From Prunella strophiata (taxonomy: Eukaryota; Chordata; Aves; Passeriformes; Prunellidae): a DNA stretch of 64,000 nucleotides. Every line of letters begins with the position of its first letter. The first letter of the stretch is position 1. The position numbers were made by a program, and so were the translations under genes. The stretch is taken from the NCBI GenBank assembly GCA_036583965.1, contig JAZBQD010000028.1, positions 186,001 through 250,000 on the forward strand. The letters are read 5' to 3'. Positions 12,101 to 25,944 of this stretch are shown here, in pieces. Below the pieces are notes generated by a model. The model was given only the letters and a program-made list of their open reading frames with translations, was not told the origin of the DNA and made no database searches.

Positions 12101-15100
12101 GAGGTTGGAGCATAACATTAATTTGAAAAACTCTCTGTATTTGTTCAGTGTCGTTACTGTAACCAGCAGTTTTTCTGTGAATCTTCTCTCACCCATATGA
12201 AAAAAGTTTCAGTAGGAGTCGTCAAGATCCAACTATCAGAACCCTTTCCCTCCCTCATGTGTTGATGACTATGTACAGTTTGTCAAGGTAATGCTGCTGA
12301 ATTTGGATATGAAAAACTCCTAACCTGAAGAATATATTTCAGTTTTGAATAAGATCATGCAGAGATAAGTGTAAAGGTCTGAGTTTCTTAGCAAAGTGCC
12401 TTGCCCTCATAGCTAAATAACCATCATCCCCTTTGGGGGTATGGATAAAGAATAGAAAAATGTGGGGAAGGAACAGTTTTGCTAATGTCCAAGACAGCAA
12501 AATTAGAAATACAGTAAGGACATTGCTGATTAAGTTTCACTATCCCATAGCAGACCCTTGAATCTTTTCCAACAGATTCTCTCTTCCCTCGCTTCTTAGC
12601 TTATCCCATTTCTTTGCTTTGTAAGGTTTCCAGCCTTGTCATTAATTCTGTTTTTGCACAATGCCTGGTACCATAAATCCCTCACCCTGGCTGAGATCAC
12701 AGTGTACCACTTAGTTTTGTTTTGGCACAGGGTAAATACTGCTCTTATGCTGTACAATGACCATATTTGCCAAACAAGTAGGAATAGAGGGTAAGGAAGA
12801 CATGCTTCATTAAAATCAATGGCCTTGCCAAGTGCTCTTTCTCAGGCTTAACAAGAACACTCAAGTTCTTTCATTAAAAAAGCTACCAGAGAAAGTCCAG
12901 GTATCTACTGAAGGCAGAGATAAATAGCCTGAAGATAGTAAAGGCAAACAGATCCCTGGGAGCTGTAACACATGATCTGAGATACTGCTTGAACCTTTTA
13001 TTTTTCTATGAAGAGTAGAAAGAATGAGATAAAAAAAAAAGGAAATATTGACTTCTCTGGGCATAGACTGTGCTGACTGTGGCTGCCCACAGTGCAATCT
13101 GCCTAGCCCACAGCTTTCTTCTCTCAGCAGCAAATTCCTCAGAACATTTGTGTAGCACAACAATAAGAAGGATTTGGGTTGGGGTGTTTTTTTGTTTTTG
13201 GTTTTGTTTTTTTTTTTTTTCCACTCACAATAGAATTAATAAATAGTAACAAAAAAAATTTAACCTCAAAAGGGATGAAAACTATTGTTGATATCTTTCA
13301 ACCCTTTGTAATCTGTATCTAGCTGAAAACTGTGTTGTCTCTTTCCTAACTCCAATTTTGTCTCAGCTGGTTTTGAAAATATTTCTCCTGTTTTGAGCTG
13401 TCTTTGGTGGCTAATTTTCAGTGGGAGCCCTGCAGACAGTAGGAAGCATTAAATCAACCTAACTGGTGCATATTCATCATGAAAAGAAAGCACAGAGGTC
13501 AGCTTGTGGTGACAGCAGGAGTTACAGATAGATCACACAGAGATGCACCTTTTATTCTCCAAGAAAATTGTGTCCTTTTGTCTCTTGCCACGTATTTTTA
13601 ACCCTTCTGCTGCCTTTTGCTACCTTGTGCCCCTGCTTATTTCCTTTAGTGGCAGCACAACCATAAGTATTTCATTAACAGTAATGTACATCTACAGAGT
13701 TTTGTGAATTGGGGGGCACTCTACATCTGCTAATCTGTTTTATTGTCTTGCAAGGTGAAGGACTGCAAGATTTAAATAGATTTTTTGCAGGAGAAACACA
13801 AAATGGAGGTGACACAAAACATAAGGCACTGGAAGACACGGTCAGATACAGCCAGATACACTGGAACAGCAAATGCAAAATGTTTGGAATTCTGCACTGA
13901 CATCCCAGTATTCTTGATGTAGGGCTTCATGAATTCTCTTTCTTTGTATGTAGAGCAAAATGAAAAGAAAGAAATGAGAATGATTTCTGACATGCTCTTT
14001 GATGATTGGTATGAACCAAGATGAACAAACATGCATCTCAGAGATGTACTTCTTAAAAAAAATCAGTCATATCCATTGATAAATTCTCCAAGGCATTCTG
14101 TAATTTGATTTATAACAATGTAGCATAACTTGAATTCTTGCCTGTGTAAAAAAGATAAATGTAAAGTCACTATTACAAAGATTTATTCATGGGTACACAA
14201 TAGTTTCTGTCTGCCTAATTAAATCTATGGTCTCTAAACCAATTTGATTGGGTCAAAGTTTGTGCACAGAGTAGCTGGCAAGTGCTGCATCTGCAGTGCC
14301 ATTCAGTTATGGCAATTTGTCAGTGGCAGTCTTAAATCATGAGATGTTACAAACATAGACATTTCCTTAAGATTGACAATGTCATTTCAAGCATCCTTAA
14401 TGCCTTTATAATTTTAATTGTTGTTTGCTATCTCATTCCTTCCCAGAAATGCTTCTGAGGCTCTCCAAAATAACACAAAAACTCAGAAAGTCACTCATAA
14501 TTCTTTGCCTGCTTCCCCACAGCTTTGTTGTCTAAAGAAAAGCTTTGCAAAGGAATAGAACTTGCCTAAAGAAAATTAAAAGGTGTGTGAAATTGCTTAT
14601 CTAAAGTCCTAGTTTAATGAAACAAAGATGAAAGCTCTCCATTTCAAGGACATTTATAGAGTTTTTGAAGATAATTACTGTGATTACATGGGTGTGTCTC
14701 ATAGTGAGTAATTTTCTGCATAAGAGGAAAGATGGGTGAGAAACAGTAGGTGTCATAGCTCACAAGGAAAAAAAAAAGAAACTAAAATGTGTAAAACTTT
14801 AGTTCTCTCTATATTCTTATGGTATCTGTGTTCAGCTGAATGAAAGAGCTTTACAGCTTTCTGTCCAGTTCCACCATTTTCTTGAAAGGAAAGAAATGTA
14901 GCTTGCAGTGTTTTTTTAAATTTTATTTTTAAAATATTTTCATCATTTTTTAACTGCACTTTCCTCATGTCTAGCACACACATGTGAATTCATGCTGGCT
15001 GGAGACTGGCATGTGATTTCCTGCTGGGGATGCAGTGAAGTTCCTGGGAGCTCCCAACTTATTCCTGAATTTGTTCAATTTCCAGAGATTGTTTTGTCCC

Positions 15101-15699
15101 GCTGGTGCATTAATATGTCATTGCACTCCTATAAAGATATTGACTGATTTTCAGTCTAGAGATCCTCACAGCACTGAACAAGTTTGATGTTTGGTTTTTT
15201 TTCCTGGCATGCTGTCCCAATGGAGTGGGGTACTCCTGTGTTGCATTTGAAGGAGTACAGCTGCAAGGCACTTGTATTGAGAAGGACACTGAGACCCTAT
15301 GGTTAAGATATCAGCTAGGGCTGATAGTTTACTTTTTGAATCCAAAGGAATACATCAGGAGGCAGAAAAGATGAAACCAAATTGAAAAGTAGTGTCTTAG
15401 GATGAAGTGGCATGGGACACTTCAGGAGCAAAATGCTATTCAATTAAAATTTTTACTGATGTAGTAAAAAATATGAACTAAAAGAGTAAAACAAAATTAG
15501 TAGTAGATGAGACTTGCAAGTCAATTTCAAGAACTGTATTTCCAGAAAGAGCAAGTTTTTCATATATTTAATTTGCTTGTGGATAGTAAATCATGTATTT
15601 TAAAAAGCCCTTGTGTCATACTTCATGGCACAGAGACTGAGGCACACAAAGTGAAAGTGTTTCAAAGCCCCAGATTCTGGAATCATGTCCAGCTGGGAT

Positions 15700-16165
15700 A
15701 AATAGTAGTTTTGCATCAGTAGCGTATACAGAAGGTATCAACCTGAGACCATGGGAAACAGGATACTGAAAAAGGGACACCTAGCCAGGTCATGGTGCGA
15801 AGAGTGGGGTCATGGGAGTCAGTGTGCTGATAGAACTGTCCTATATTTGGTCATGTTTCTGGTTCTTGTTCTCAGTTGGTTCGGTACCTGATACAAATAA
15901 GGTCATGTTCTGAGTTCACATTTGTGATTGGACCCTTGCCCTCAAAAGACCCCTATACCTTGTTGTGGTGCGGCACCCCCCGGGTCTTTGGATCTTGCCC
16001 CCAAGCTCTGCGGTTTTCCACATTTGTTAATAAAGTTTTGTAATTCCACATATTTTGTTATTAAAGTTTTCCTTTTTTGGGCAAGACCATCATTCCAGTC
16101 CCTTATTTTGCCAGTTCTCCCCGGCCAAGCTGAACAAGGGGTTGCAGTGAGAGAAGACTGCAATA
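15700..16165 (+). mobile_element. Probable ERV LTR fragment, plus orientation
   Basis: Within this block CCCCTATACC (TATA-like, near 15950) is followed by GTTAATAAAGTTTTG (poly-A signal AATAAA near 16028), a second ATTAAAG near 16062, and a GC-richer tail with CATCATTCCAGTC. The spacing of core promoter, poly-A signal and U5-like tail fits a retroviral LTR. The left end is uncertain and may lie anywhere from about 15700 to 15880. The open frames at 15928-16269 and 15942-16232 lie over it and are not taken as genes. Confidence 0.42.
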
Positions 16166-19100
16166 TCAGATGTGTCCACTTTTGTTCAAAGCCTCCGGAA
16201 ATATTACTGTGGTCTCTGTTATTGTTCTTCAAAAGGATCAGTGGGCACTTTCATTTATTTGATCAATGACACAGAAGTGAAAGAACAAGGGTATTTAATT
16301 TTTGGTAAAATACAATACTTCTGCAGTCAAAGCAGAAGGTATTTTTTATGGCAGATGCGGTGTATATATGCATTGAAACTGTATTTGTGCATCAAAATCT
16401 AAATGTCCTGTGTCTGTTTTATACATATTTCCTAGGAGCTTTGTAAATCCATTTCTGTGTGTTCTCTGTTGGAAAACAGAACTGCAATACAAAAGTAACA
16501 TATCTTTATCTTTCTATATGTCTGCCTTTGTTTACATTACCTGTCTAAAACAACATACTAGTAAATCATTTTGTCCAATAGAAATGTTTTGCTGTTCAGG
16601 TATCCTACCTGCTCATAAGAAGTTAGAAGATTCCTGTAATTAGACCCCATCTAAATTTTACCAATTTATTATTCCAGTCGATTGATTAGAGGAGTTCAGT
16701 TGGATAGAACCTACACCTTGTCCTACTGACTATTCCTGTTTAATTCTAAAAGTCAGCAATGACATTTTCTGCAGCTACTGTGCTCAAAAGGAGCCACAAA
16801 ACAGTGGTTTAAAAAATTCCATTTAACTGAAGGTAGATTATTAGATTATTAGGAGATTATCAGACTATTATTAGACTATTTAGATTCTTTGGAGTTGTCC
16901 TTCTGTACTTGGTTGCTGCGCCCAAAGTTAGGAGAAGAAAATGTTCACATGGAATAAGCACTGCAGAAGTGTACAACCTGGGCCAGTTCTGGCGAGTTCA
17001 TTACCTAAGCAAGAAATGAAAGGGAGAAAAGTTTATTACCCAATTTAAGTAAGGGGATAAGCAATATTTAAGAGCTGTCCTGATTTTGAAGGCTATTATG
17101 TAGAGGCAATACAAGGTTTACTCAGTATTTTGAAAGGAAATAATTGTTGCGATATTTTATTCCAATGTCAGTGGCTTCTGAATCTATTTTTATCTGTGTT
17201 ACAAATCTCTCTCAGAATGGTAGTATTGACTAAAACAGATTACTTATTCTTTGAATTTTTGTTCTTTCAAAAGGCAGATAAAACCTCCAATAGATTTCCT
17301 GCAGAGATTAGAGAAAAGGAAAGTCCTGCCAAAATTATCCTTTAATTGGTTCCAATTGTAATTATTAGGATGAAATCTTTCAGATGAGAGGTTTGCAGAA
17401 CTTTGTTTTTTGTTGTTTTGATAAGCTCTGTATTGCTTTGGACAGTTAAAAACAAGTCCCAGTCGGTGTTTTATAAGCCTTCCTCTGTCAGGGATGCTTT
17501 GGTGTAATTGCAGTGAAGACTGGGATAAAATTCCCATCTTACAGCAGGCACTTGGCAGAGTAAAAAAAGCTGGTTCCAGGTGACAGCAGCACAATACAGG
17601 GGACTATCAAGAGGTTCTCCTGTGCTTTTCCAGTTAAGCTCTCTTGCATATAGAGCTCAGCTGCTGCTTCATCTTCCTGTGTGCTCTCTTCTCCTGGCTT
17701 ACCTCCATCCCTGCTCTCTCCTTCCTGTGTAGAACAGGGATATATTCCTAGTGCTGGATGAAACCCTACCCTGCATGAGGGAAACTGAGCCTGTGGTGAT
17801 CTGCAGGGGATGAATTGTGTGGAGCAGGATCCAGGAGAGTGGTTTGTGCACTCTCCCAGGAGCTGCAGCATTCAGTGGGGTGAGGGAACACACTTGTGTG
17901 CAGCTACATGGAAACTGCCAATTGTACTGCACACTGGGCCTAAAGTGAGCTTGGGATTATTTGTGGGGCTCATCTCTCCCCTCATACAGCAATATTTGCT
18001 AATTTAAGAGACACACAGCTCCATTTAAAGTCATCTAGTATGATTGGAACTTTTTAATACAAAAAGAATTGTTAAAATGTTGATACTTATGTAACTTTTC
18101 AGGGCAGGTTAAGAGGAAGAGGTGTTTTTTACCAAAGAGAAATGGGCAGTAGGATTAAAATTAATTTTTTATTGGTCTAAAGTCTTATTTGTGAGTGCAA
18201 GTGTTCCTGCTCTTTTTCTGACTGTATCACTTGGGAGCATGGGAGATGCCACAGTGCATCCAACCAGTTGTTTGTCTGTTGCAGTACAATCTTTCCATAA
18301 GTGACCAGTGTGAAACACTCTGGAAAAGGCCAGGAAAACCTGGGAGGAGGCCAGAATGGGGAACAATGATCCTGAGGAAAGTGAGGAAAGTGGCTTCTTT
18401 TCCCTTCTGCTTTTGTTTTGGTTTTGTCTGGATGAAAAGGATTGAAAGAAAGTCCAAAGCCATCATCTGTTTGTGATGGCATCTTAAGTTTTCCCTTTTG
18501 ATAATTCACCAAAAACTAAAGAAACTGCTTAATGAGAAGGCAAGGGGGAAAAGGGATACAGCTGCATTAAAAAGTACATCTAATCCAGTGTAAGAAAAAC
18601 TATTTCTCTTCAGCACAATAAGAAAATGTGTGTATTGCTGCATCTACCTCATGCCCTCCAGCCTGTCCCTTCCAGCCAACCTCCTTCACAGCTGGCAAAT
18701 GTGTGTGTGCTTCCATGTTCTTTAAAGGTAAAGTAAGATTCTGCTTCCCCCACCTTTCCAAAGGGAGGTATCTCCAGGAATGCTTGATGATTTGCCCAAA
18801 TCTAGGGCAAATTTAAGGGGCGGTGTGTAGCCATAAATAATAGATACATCTTGTGATGCAGAACCAACAGAGTAATTCAGAGGTTTTCTATCAGCAGTGC
18901 TGCACTGCATATTGAAAGTTAATGATGAAAAAACAGAGTAGAAGAAACAATTATTTCTCTTACATGTTTTTTACTTCCCTCCACTTGAAGCCTTCATTAT
19001 CATATTACAAGTTTTTTGGTTTTGTTTTTTTTTTCAATCCTTAGATTGAAAAGAAGGATCCTTAGACATTGGGTTGAGAACTACTGCTATGTATGCTGCC

Positions 19101-19415
19101 CATTACGTCGTGAACAAGCTTTTTATGTTGGGTACAGAACTGGAGCTTCAACAGCAACAACGATCTTTAGTCAGCTGGAAAACTTTAAATTTATATCAAT
19201 ATGGAGACTCTGGTTGTAGGTGGCATCCTCATTCCATCTGTATGATGCTGACATATTTCACTCTTCTTTGCTGTAACCAATCCTGGGATACCACATGTAG
19301 ATAAATATCAGAGGATTTTCTCTTGTAGACCACAGAGAGTTGTCCTTACTAATGTCACTTTAAATCACAATGAAACACAGTCCATTTTTCAGTAGGTAAT
19401 GAATAGTGAAGATAC

Positions 19416-19454
19416 TGATTGACTAATTGATTGATTGATTGATTAATTGATTGA
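19416..19454. repeat. (GATT)n microsatellite
   Basis: TTGATTGATTGATTGATTAATTGATT units form a short imperfect tetranucleotide repeat. Confidence 0.9.
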
Positions 19455-22400
19455 AAAGATCTCAGGGTAAACACAGGCAGAGAGGAGGGATAGGATTCAA
19501 AGAGCTCACATGTGCAAATAGCTGGCAGAGAAAAAAGAGAATATAATAAGGCTTAACCCACCATAACACAGAGGAATACAGTACTGGTAATGACTTGCAT
19601 TCCTACTGCATCTTTCATCCAGAATTGTCTTCAGACACTGCAGAGATCTCATCATTCATCCCTCCAAAGAAGTTACTTTTCAGGTGAAGGTAAGAAAAAC
19701 AGATTAGAAAGATATGGAGAAGAAATATTGCTGAAATCTATGGAAAGGGAGGCACAATAGGCAAACTTATTTTTCAAGAATGTTTTGCAAAGCATCCCAC
19801 TCATAAACAAGTCATGGTCCTGAACTGAAGGCATATATATTCCATAATAATTTATATTATGTCTGGGACCTCATCTTGGGAGAAATAGTTGGATGTCTCA
19901 CCTACTATGAAACTTGAAGACATAATCCCCTCTGTTCTTTATTTTGGGGCTGGTCCTGCCACATGCAGGCATCATGTCCTGAGCACATCCTAGTTTCCCC
20001 AGGGAATGGCCATGAGGGAACCATGATCTCCACCCAGTCCCTGATTTTGACTGAGGATATAATACACTGCAGAGGAAATCCACAAGACTCTTCAGACAAA
20101 AAAATAATTTTAGTGATAGTTGAGGACTTAAATATTGTTTTCATCTTTTTTAAAACAGGAAGAAATTAAGGTAACATAATTTTCTGCCAATTGTTTCCAA
20201 GAAATATGACAGACTTGTGAGTTGGAAGGGTTGAAGTTATTTCTTCACTTTGCAGGTTCAGGGGCTTTTATCTCCGGTTCCCCCACAGGCTGGAACCATT
20301 TCAATTGCAGTGGGACACTCAGTGGTGGAACTGCAGATAGAGGCAGTCCCTTTTAGAAACAGAGCATGATCATTTAATTATATGTGCATTCATGCCCACA
20401 GTTCCTAAGCAGGCAAGAGGACTCTCCTTTTCTCTCCTCATTACATTTTTCCCATTCCTAAAGCATCGATTTTCATTTTGCAGCCACGAAGCCAAAGCCA
20501 TCTTAGCCCGTAAGAAAGAGAGACTGTTCCAGTTCCAGCAGCATGGACAGGGAATGCAGTAATTCAATTAGGAGCACTGGAGTTTAATACCCATTCTCTG
20601 GGCAGGCTGAGAGTAGCTGTGCTCTGCCACATGGTGGCACAAGAAGGGACAAACTTTTGCTCCTGAGCTGCCCTGGTTTCTGTATTCCTCACATGCAGTG
20701 TGCTGGGCACACATTGGCTGCTGCAGAGAATTCCATGTGAGGTGCTGCATGGCCAAGTCTGGACACTGAGTGATCACACCTGTCACTTTTCATCTTCAGA
20801 CAGGTTTATATTAACCTTTCCTACTAGAAAGTGCAGTCCCTTTCCCAGTGCCTCAGGTGGAATTTCTGAGAACAGACCTTATGTTCTCTCTTTGAAAAAG
20901 GCAGAAGCATGTTTAACAAAATGCTGCCAGAGGACTTGAATCCTCTCCATGTCTCCTTGCCTTGTTCCCTACTGCCATTCTCCCATCAGGCAGATATTGT
21001 GGTGTATAATTCAATTTTAAGCAGCAGAAGCTGCATTGTTTTTGTACATCCAGGTCAACTGGTGCATGAAATAAAGATGCGTGCCCAGCCCGGGGAGAGA
21101 GATGCACATCCGTTGCACCTGAGAAAAACACATAACTGTTACCTATGGAATTATTTAAAAAATCCCACTCTGTCTTCCAAATTTCATTTTGCTCAACTCA
21201 TTCACAATAAAATGCTCCCTTCTTGTGCTTCTGTATTTACATAACTTCATTGACTTCACAGTAGGTCTGCTGCAATTTTAGGGTTTTTTTCTTGAGGAGC
21301 AGGGATGATTTTGGTTTTCATTTTGTCTTCTAGTTCTGGCATTTATTCCCGTTATCTCTGTACTTTCATTCTGATAATTGATACTTTACCTCATCTGAGC
21401 TGAGATTCTTAATTCTCCTTAATTTGTACCCAAATTCTCCTTAATTTGTACCCATTTTACTGATGTTCCTTTGTCACCTGTGTTTACATGCTCAAACAAG
21501 AATTTCTGTGACAAATTAAGCTGTTACACAACTTTGTTGTTGCCTGCTGAAGAAGTAGCTCCAGATTTCACTTTTAAAAATTTTAATAGCTCTTGAAAAT
21601 ATCTATACAATGTAGTGGTATTCCACTAGCAAGGCTTCAAGGATTTTTAAAAGAAATTCTATTTAGATTTTTACAACCTATATTTATGCTAGAATGTCCT
21701 TTCCAGGTTCTGAAGGGATTCCAGAAAAATCTCTAAACTGTGAGAGACTCTTATAAACCTGTGGGTTCTATGCAGCAACAATCCAGAAAATTAACATGGC
21801 TGAACACATTTGGACATTTACATTTGGGCAAACTGCTTCCTGTGGCTTTTGTAGCCTTCCCATGGAGCAAGCAGAGAGTCAAATGGCTTCTGGAAAATTC
21901 ATATCAGTCTGTGGAAAAGGTTGTTAGAGAAGACATAGAAGCTGTTAGAAATTATAAGAGATCAGAAGTTTCCCAGTGCAAGCAGGCAGTTCCAGTGCTG
22001 CTGCCTGAGTAGATTTTAGCACTTGCCTCCTAAATTTGTGCAAACAGATAAAGCATAACACTGAGACATCTCTGTTCCAGCACTGCCATTCCTTGTGCTG
22101 GGCTCTGGATAGTCCTTTCTCCCTCTCTTTGCATCTGAGGACGTCAGCCACCAGAGCTGACCAAAGGAACATATCTGATGTGTCTGCAGAAGCACAAAGG
22201 TTTCTGGATGGAAGTTAGAAATCTGTAAGAAAAAACTGAAACAGTTATTCCTGGCTTGTGCTGTAAAGCAGCACAATTCATATTTTTTCTGTGACTTGCA
22301 CAAAATGTCTTACCCAGTAACTTAGACTTTGTTATTTTTTTTGTCAGTAAGGCCATACTCACTAATACCAATTGACAGATCACCCTGCTGTTAAACCTTT

Positions 22401-22624
22401 ACCCAAAAGTGCTTTCTGTACCATGGAGTTCTTAACTGCAGCTGTTACTTGAAATGTAAACTCACTCAATGATGCAACAGAGATAAGTTTCCAGTCTTTA
22501 TTCAGCAGTTTTGCATGGAATACTGAGTGATTTTTCATTCATCTAGCAGAGTAATTTGTTATCATCATTTCTGAGTTCTTCAATCATTATAGTTTTAATA
22601 GTTCTTAGAACACCATAGCTTTTT

Positions 22625-22663
22625 CTCTCTCTCTCTCTCCCCCTCTCCTTTTTTTTTTTTTTT
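22625..22663. repeat. Polypyrimidine tract: (CT)n, C-rich, then T run
   Basis: CTCTCTCTCTCTCTC is followed by CCCCTCTCC and about 17 T. It is a simple-sequence tract with no adjacent exon that would make it a splice acceptor. Confidence 0.85.
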
Positions 22664-25600
22664 AGTACTGATATTGTAAAATATGTCAGTCCCTTAGTAT
22701 GGTAAAACTTTTTGTTTGTTGTTTTCTTGCAAACAATTAATTTTATTCAAATGCCCAGATGAGACATTTGTAACTAGGTCAAAAACATAAGCTGATAAAG
22801 TTCTCCAGATGTCAGTGAAATGACTGCAAATAGCTGGCAAAGAAAAACCCATGCAGGTGCATCAAGAGAAATTATATATATATATATTTTTTAGAAAACA
22901 CTGGTGAACCATTGAATAAACACCAAAATTATGTTTCTATACAAAGCAAGCTTTTACTATTCTTTGTAAATAGGATAACTGCATTTCTAGAAGGCCCCTT
23001 GTTATCTCTAAATAAATCCCTTTGCTATAGAGAAAAAACCTCTGATGGTTTTTTGAGGTCTTATGAGAGGTGGTTTATACTAGACCCAGGATAGCAAATA
23101 TTATTTTGCCATCAGTCTGCTCTAACCCAGAACCATCTACACTTGGAAAAAGATGAGGTTAAATTATTTACTAGACAAAATATTACTAGAGGGCAGTAAG
23201 CCTTTTGTTTAATTTTTAATCCGTTCTGTAATTTTATTGGTACATTTCAGAGAGAGGGATTAGAGGACAAGAGTCCTGTGATAGTGAACTGCTGGATAAC
23301 AGGTGACAATCAGCATTGCCTTGGCAGTGGGCATGATTTATTGAAGGCAAAAAATCAGCCTTTATCAGGGTGCATGGAAAGAGCAAGTGAATATGGTCAC
23401 TGTCAATAATGAAGTGTCAAAAAGAGGGATTTCTAATGTATAAATGAAACACAGCTACTTTGATTTCAGAAAATATACCCAAGTACTAATGATTGGCTTG
23501 CAAGTAATGGGTTTTTTTCCCATGTCCTCCTTTATTTTTTCCTCTGTTATTCTTTACCTTCTTTTTATCATTCAGGTGCCTGGAGAAAACATTCTGAATG
23601 TTTTCTTCTGGCATGATGATCAAAAGAACGTTTCAGCATAAAAATCCTTAAGCTATTTATAACTATTTACATGTAGGGCTTTTTTTCTGCTTTGGTAGTC
23701 AGAGGGCTGTGTACAAGTCTCAAATCCCCAGGGTGGCCAATTCAGAAAAAGTTAGACATAAAAAGACATAAAACCCTTACAGCTGTAGTTGCAGGAATCG
23801 TCACCTTTTGTTGGTTTCAATCAGCAGGACAGCCTAGAGAACAAGGTGAAAAACTTCCTGTGCTGCATGGTGACAGTTGGATGCAGTAAAATAAACAGAC
23901 ATTTTATGTCTTCCCTTAGCTGCTGTTCAGTGCTGGAAGCACCTGGAATCTGTAGATAGTTCTCCTTCTGAACCATGTGTTTGGAGATAAAGCAGAGTGT
24001 GATAATTCATAAACTCAGAAAAATTACCACTTCAAATCAAAGTCTGTTGCAAGAGCTTCATAAAGAGCAACAAGAAGATTAAAACATAAAGACAAATTGG
24101 CATGCATGTTTCAAGATAAATTAGAAGGTTTGTGAGATACTGGAGAAAAGTGCCTGTAATCAGAATGACATCCTCTGCAGTGGGGGCATTGTGGGCATGG
24201 AGCTGGCAGGTGGGATATTCTGATTGCCAGGAATCAGTCACTGCTCTCTGGTGAAGGCAAACACATTCCTGGTAGGTCTTTGCTAAAATTTCTGGTCGGA
24301 AATCTGGGGAAACTCTGCTCTGCTAAGACTGTGTGTTTGTTAGGCCTATTGTGGGTATTGCTGCAAAGGGTCTGGGTTGTCATGTGGTCCTGCAGAATGT
24401 GCTCAAAACTGAGGAAACCTCTGGAGGCAATAGAGATTTTGAAGGAATTTGGGAAAAAGAAGACCAAAACCAGCAGACAGTCTTAGCAGGGAAGGCAATC
24501 TTCAAGTCTAACTCAGGTGACAATTGGGCAGTATCTATATGATGTCTGCCACAACAAACTTGTGGAAAGTCATCAGTGTGGTAGAGACTCTACTAGAACA
24601 TCTGGATTTGTGGCTTTTTAAATAAGGTGCTGATCAAAAGAAGGATATTAATATTTATCTGTCATAAAAACTTCTTACCTGCAAGGATGAAAATGGGAGG
24701 TTTCATCTGGATGTATGGAAAGTCTGTGATGATAGGTTCATGCAAAATAAAAATTTTTTATGGGAAGGCTAGGAACATTCATGGGTTTTTAACTTGCTAA
24801 ATTGCCATAAAGTGTGCAGAAACTACAGCAGTGTGTGCTGTGCTTGCAAAAAAAATTTAAATATTCCTGATATATATTCCTTGTAGCTAAGGTGGAATTA
24901 AGTTCTGTTGTATGTCTTACTGTTTTGCTGAATTTGACTGCGTATGGAATGTGAGATTTCATGTGGAAAAAATTAATAATTTCTATCTGCTTCTGTGCAT
25001 GAAATCTGTGACATAAGAACAAGAACATTGAACTGAAAACTCCCAGAGGAGTTTAATGACTGATCACATACACTGAAGTCTCCTTAATCCAAAGAAGGCA
25101 GATACTGAAACTGCATTTTTGCGTTGGATTGTTTAGTGCTTTTAAATACCTCTATTGTTATGGACATGGGGGAAATTTATTTGCTAAAAGTGAACAAGTG
25201 AGAAATGAATGGATTTCCTTTGTAGAAAGGGGTGATGTCTTGGCCTTTTGGTGTTACCCCAGGCTGTTTTGAAACCCCCTATGCAACAGGGGCTGCTGTG
25301 AATGCAGGGAATAGAAGTGACACATAGTTCTTGCCATTTGAGTAGACAACATAAACAAACAACACCTCAGTCCAGCAGGCCGAACTGACCATCTTTGCAT
25401 CCCAGAGCAAGTTAGGGATAGTGTGGTGTATGGACCCTGGTTCTGTTCCCACCTTCTCAGAGCTAATGCATCAGCAGGGGTCTGTGCTGGTGGCTGCCTG
25501 GCTGTCTGATAGTACAAATAATGTGCAGTTCTTGTAACTCACTAGATAACAGCAACTGGCTTAAGTCCTGATAGTAGATGAGCACTATTATATACAATGC

Positions 25601-25870
25601 CCAAAAAGAACCTTTGAAAGACTGAAACCTGGTCTCAGTTATATTTGTGTAAAATCCTCCAGTGACATAAGTCACAGATATCAAAAAAGGAAATTATTTT
25701 TCCAACTCACAAACCTGCATCTGACTTTTTGTTCTTGCACATTGAGGCATATGAAAGAAGTTACTGTTTGGAATTAAAAATGCAGGCAGAAATACAGGTC
25801 CTAAACGCACCGATTATTACAGGAAAACCTTAAAATAAAAGAATCAAAGCTATTGATGATGCCTTTTCAG

Positions 25871-25944
25871 TGACTCCAAAGGAGTCATAGGACCATACAT
25901 ATAGTCCTCACTGGTAGCTTTTTATGTGCATCTTTAAGTTAGCT
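25871..25944 (+). repeat. Dispersed ~75-bp repeat, copy A
   Basis: This copy contains GGAGTCATAGGACCA, then GTCCTC, CTGGTA, GCTTTTTATG and GCATCTTTAA, in the same order and spacing as the segment at 27598-27674. Both start with a small inverted pair (GACTCC / GGAGTC). The family is not recognised. Confidence 0.75.

Larger units (their letters stand above)
6241..15699. other. Long non-coding stretch
   Basis: No exon-like sequence, RNA gene or nameable transposon is recognised. Contents noted are a 38-base poly-A run (6678-6715), a CAAA-rich low-complexity patch (7467-7574), a 24-base T run (9144-9167) and a TTTTG/T-rich patch (about 13186-13220). Open frames of 60-107 codons scattered on both strands are at the level expected by chance. 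Confidence 0.55.
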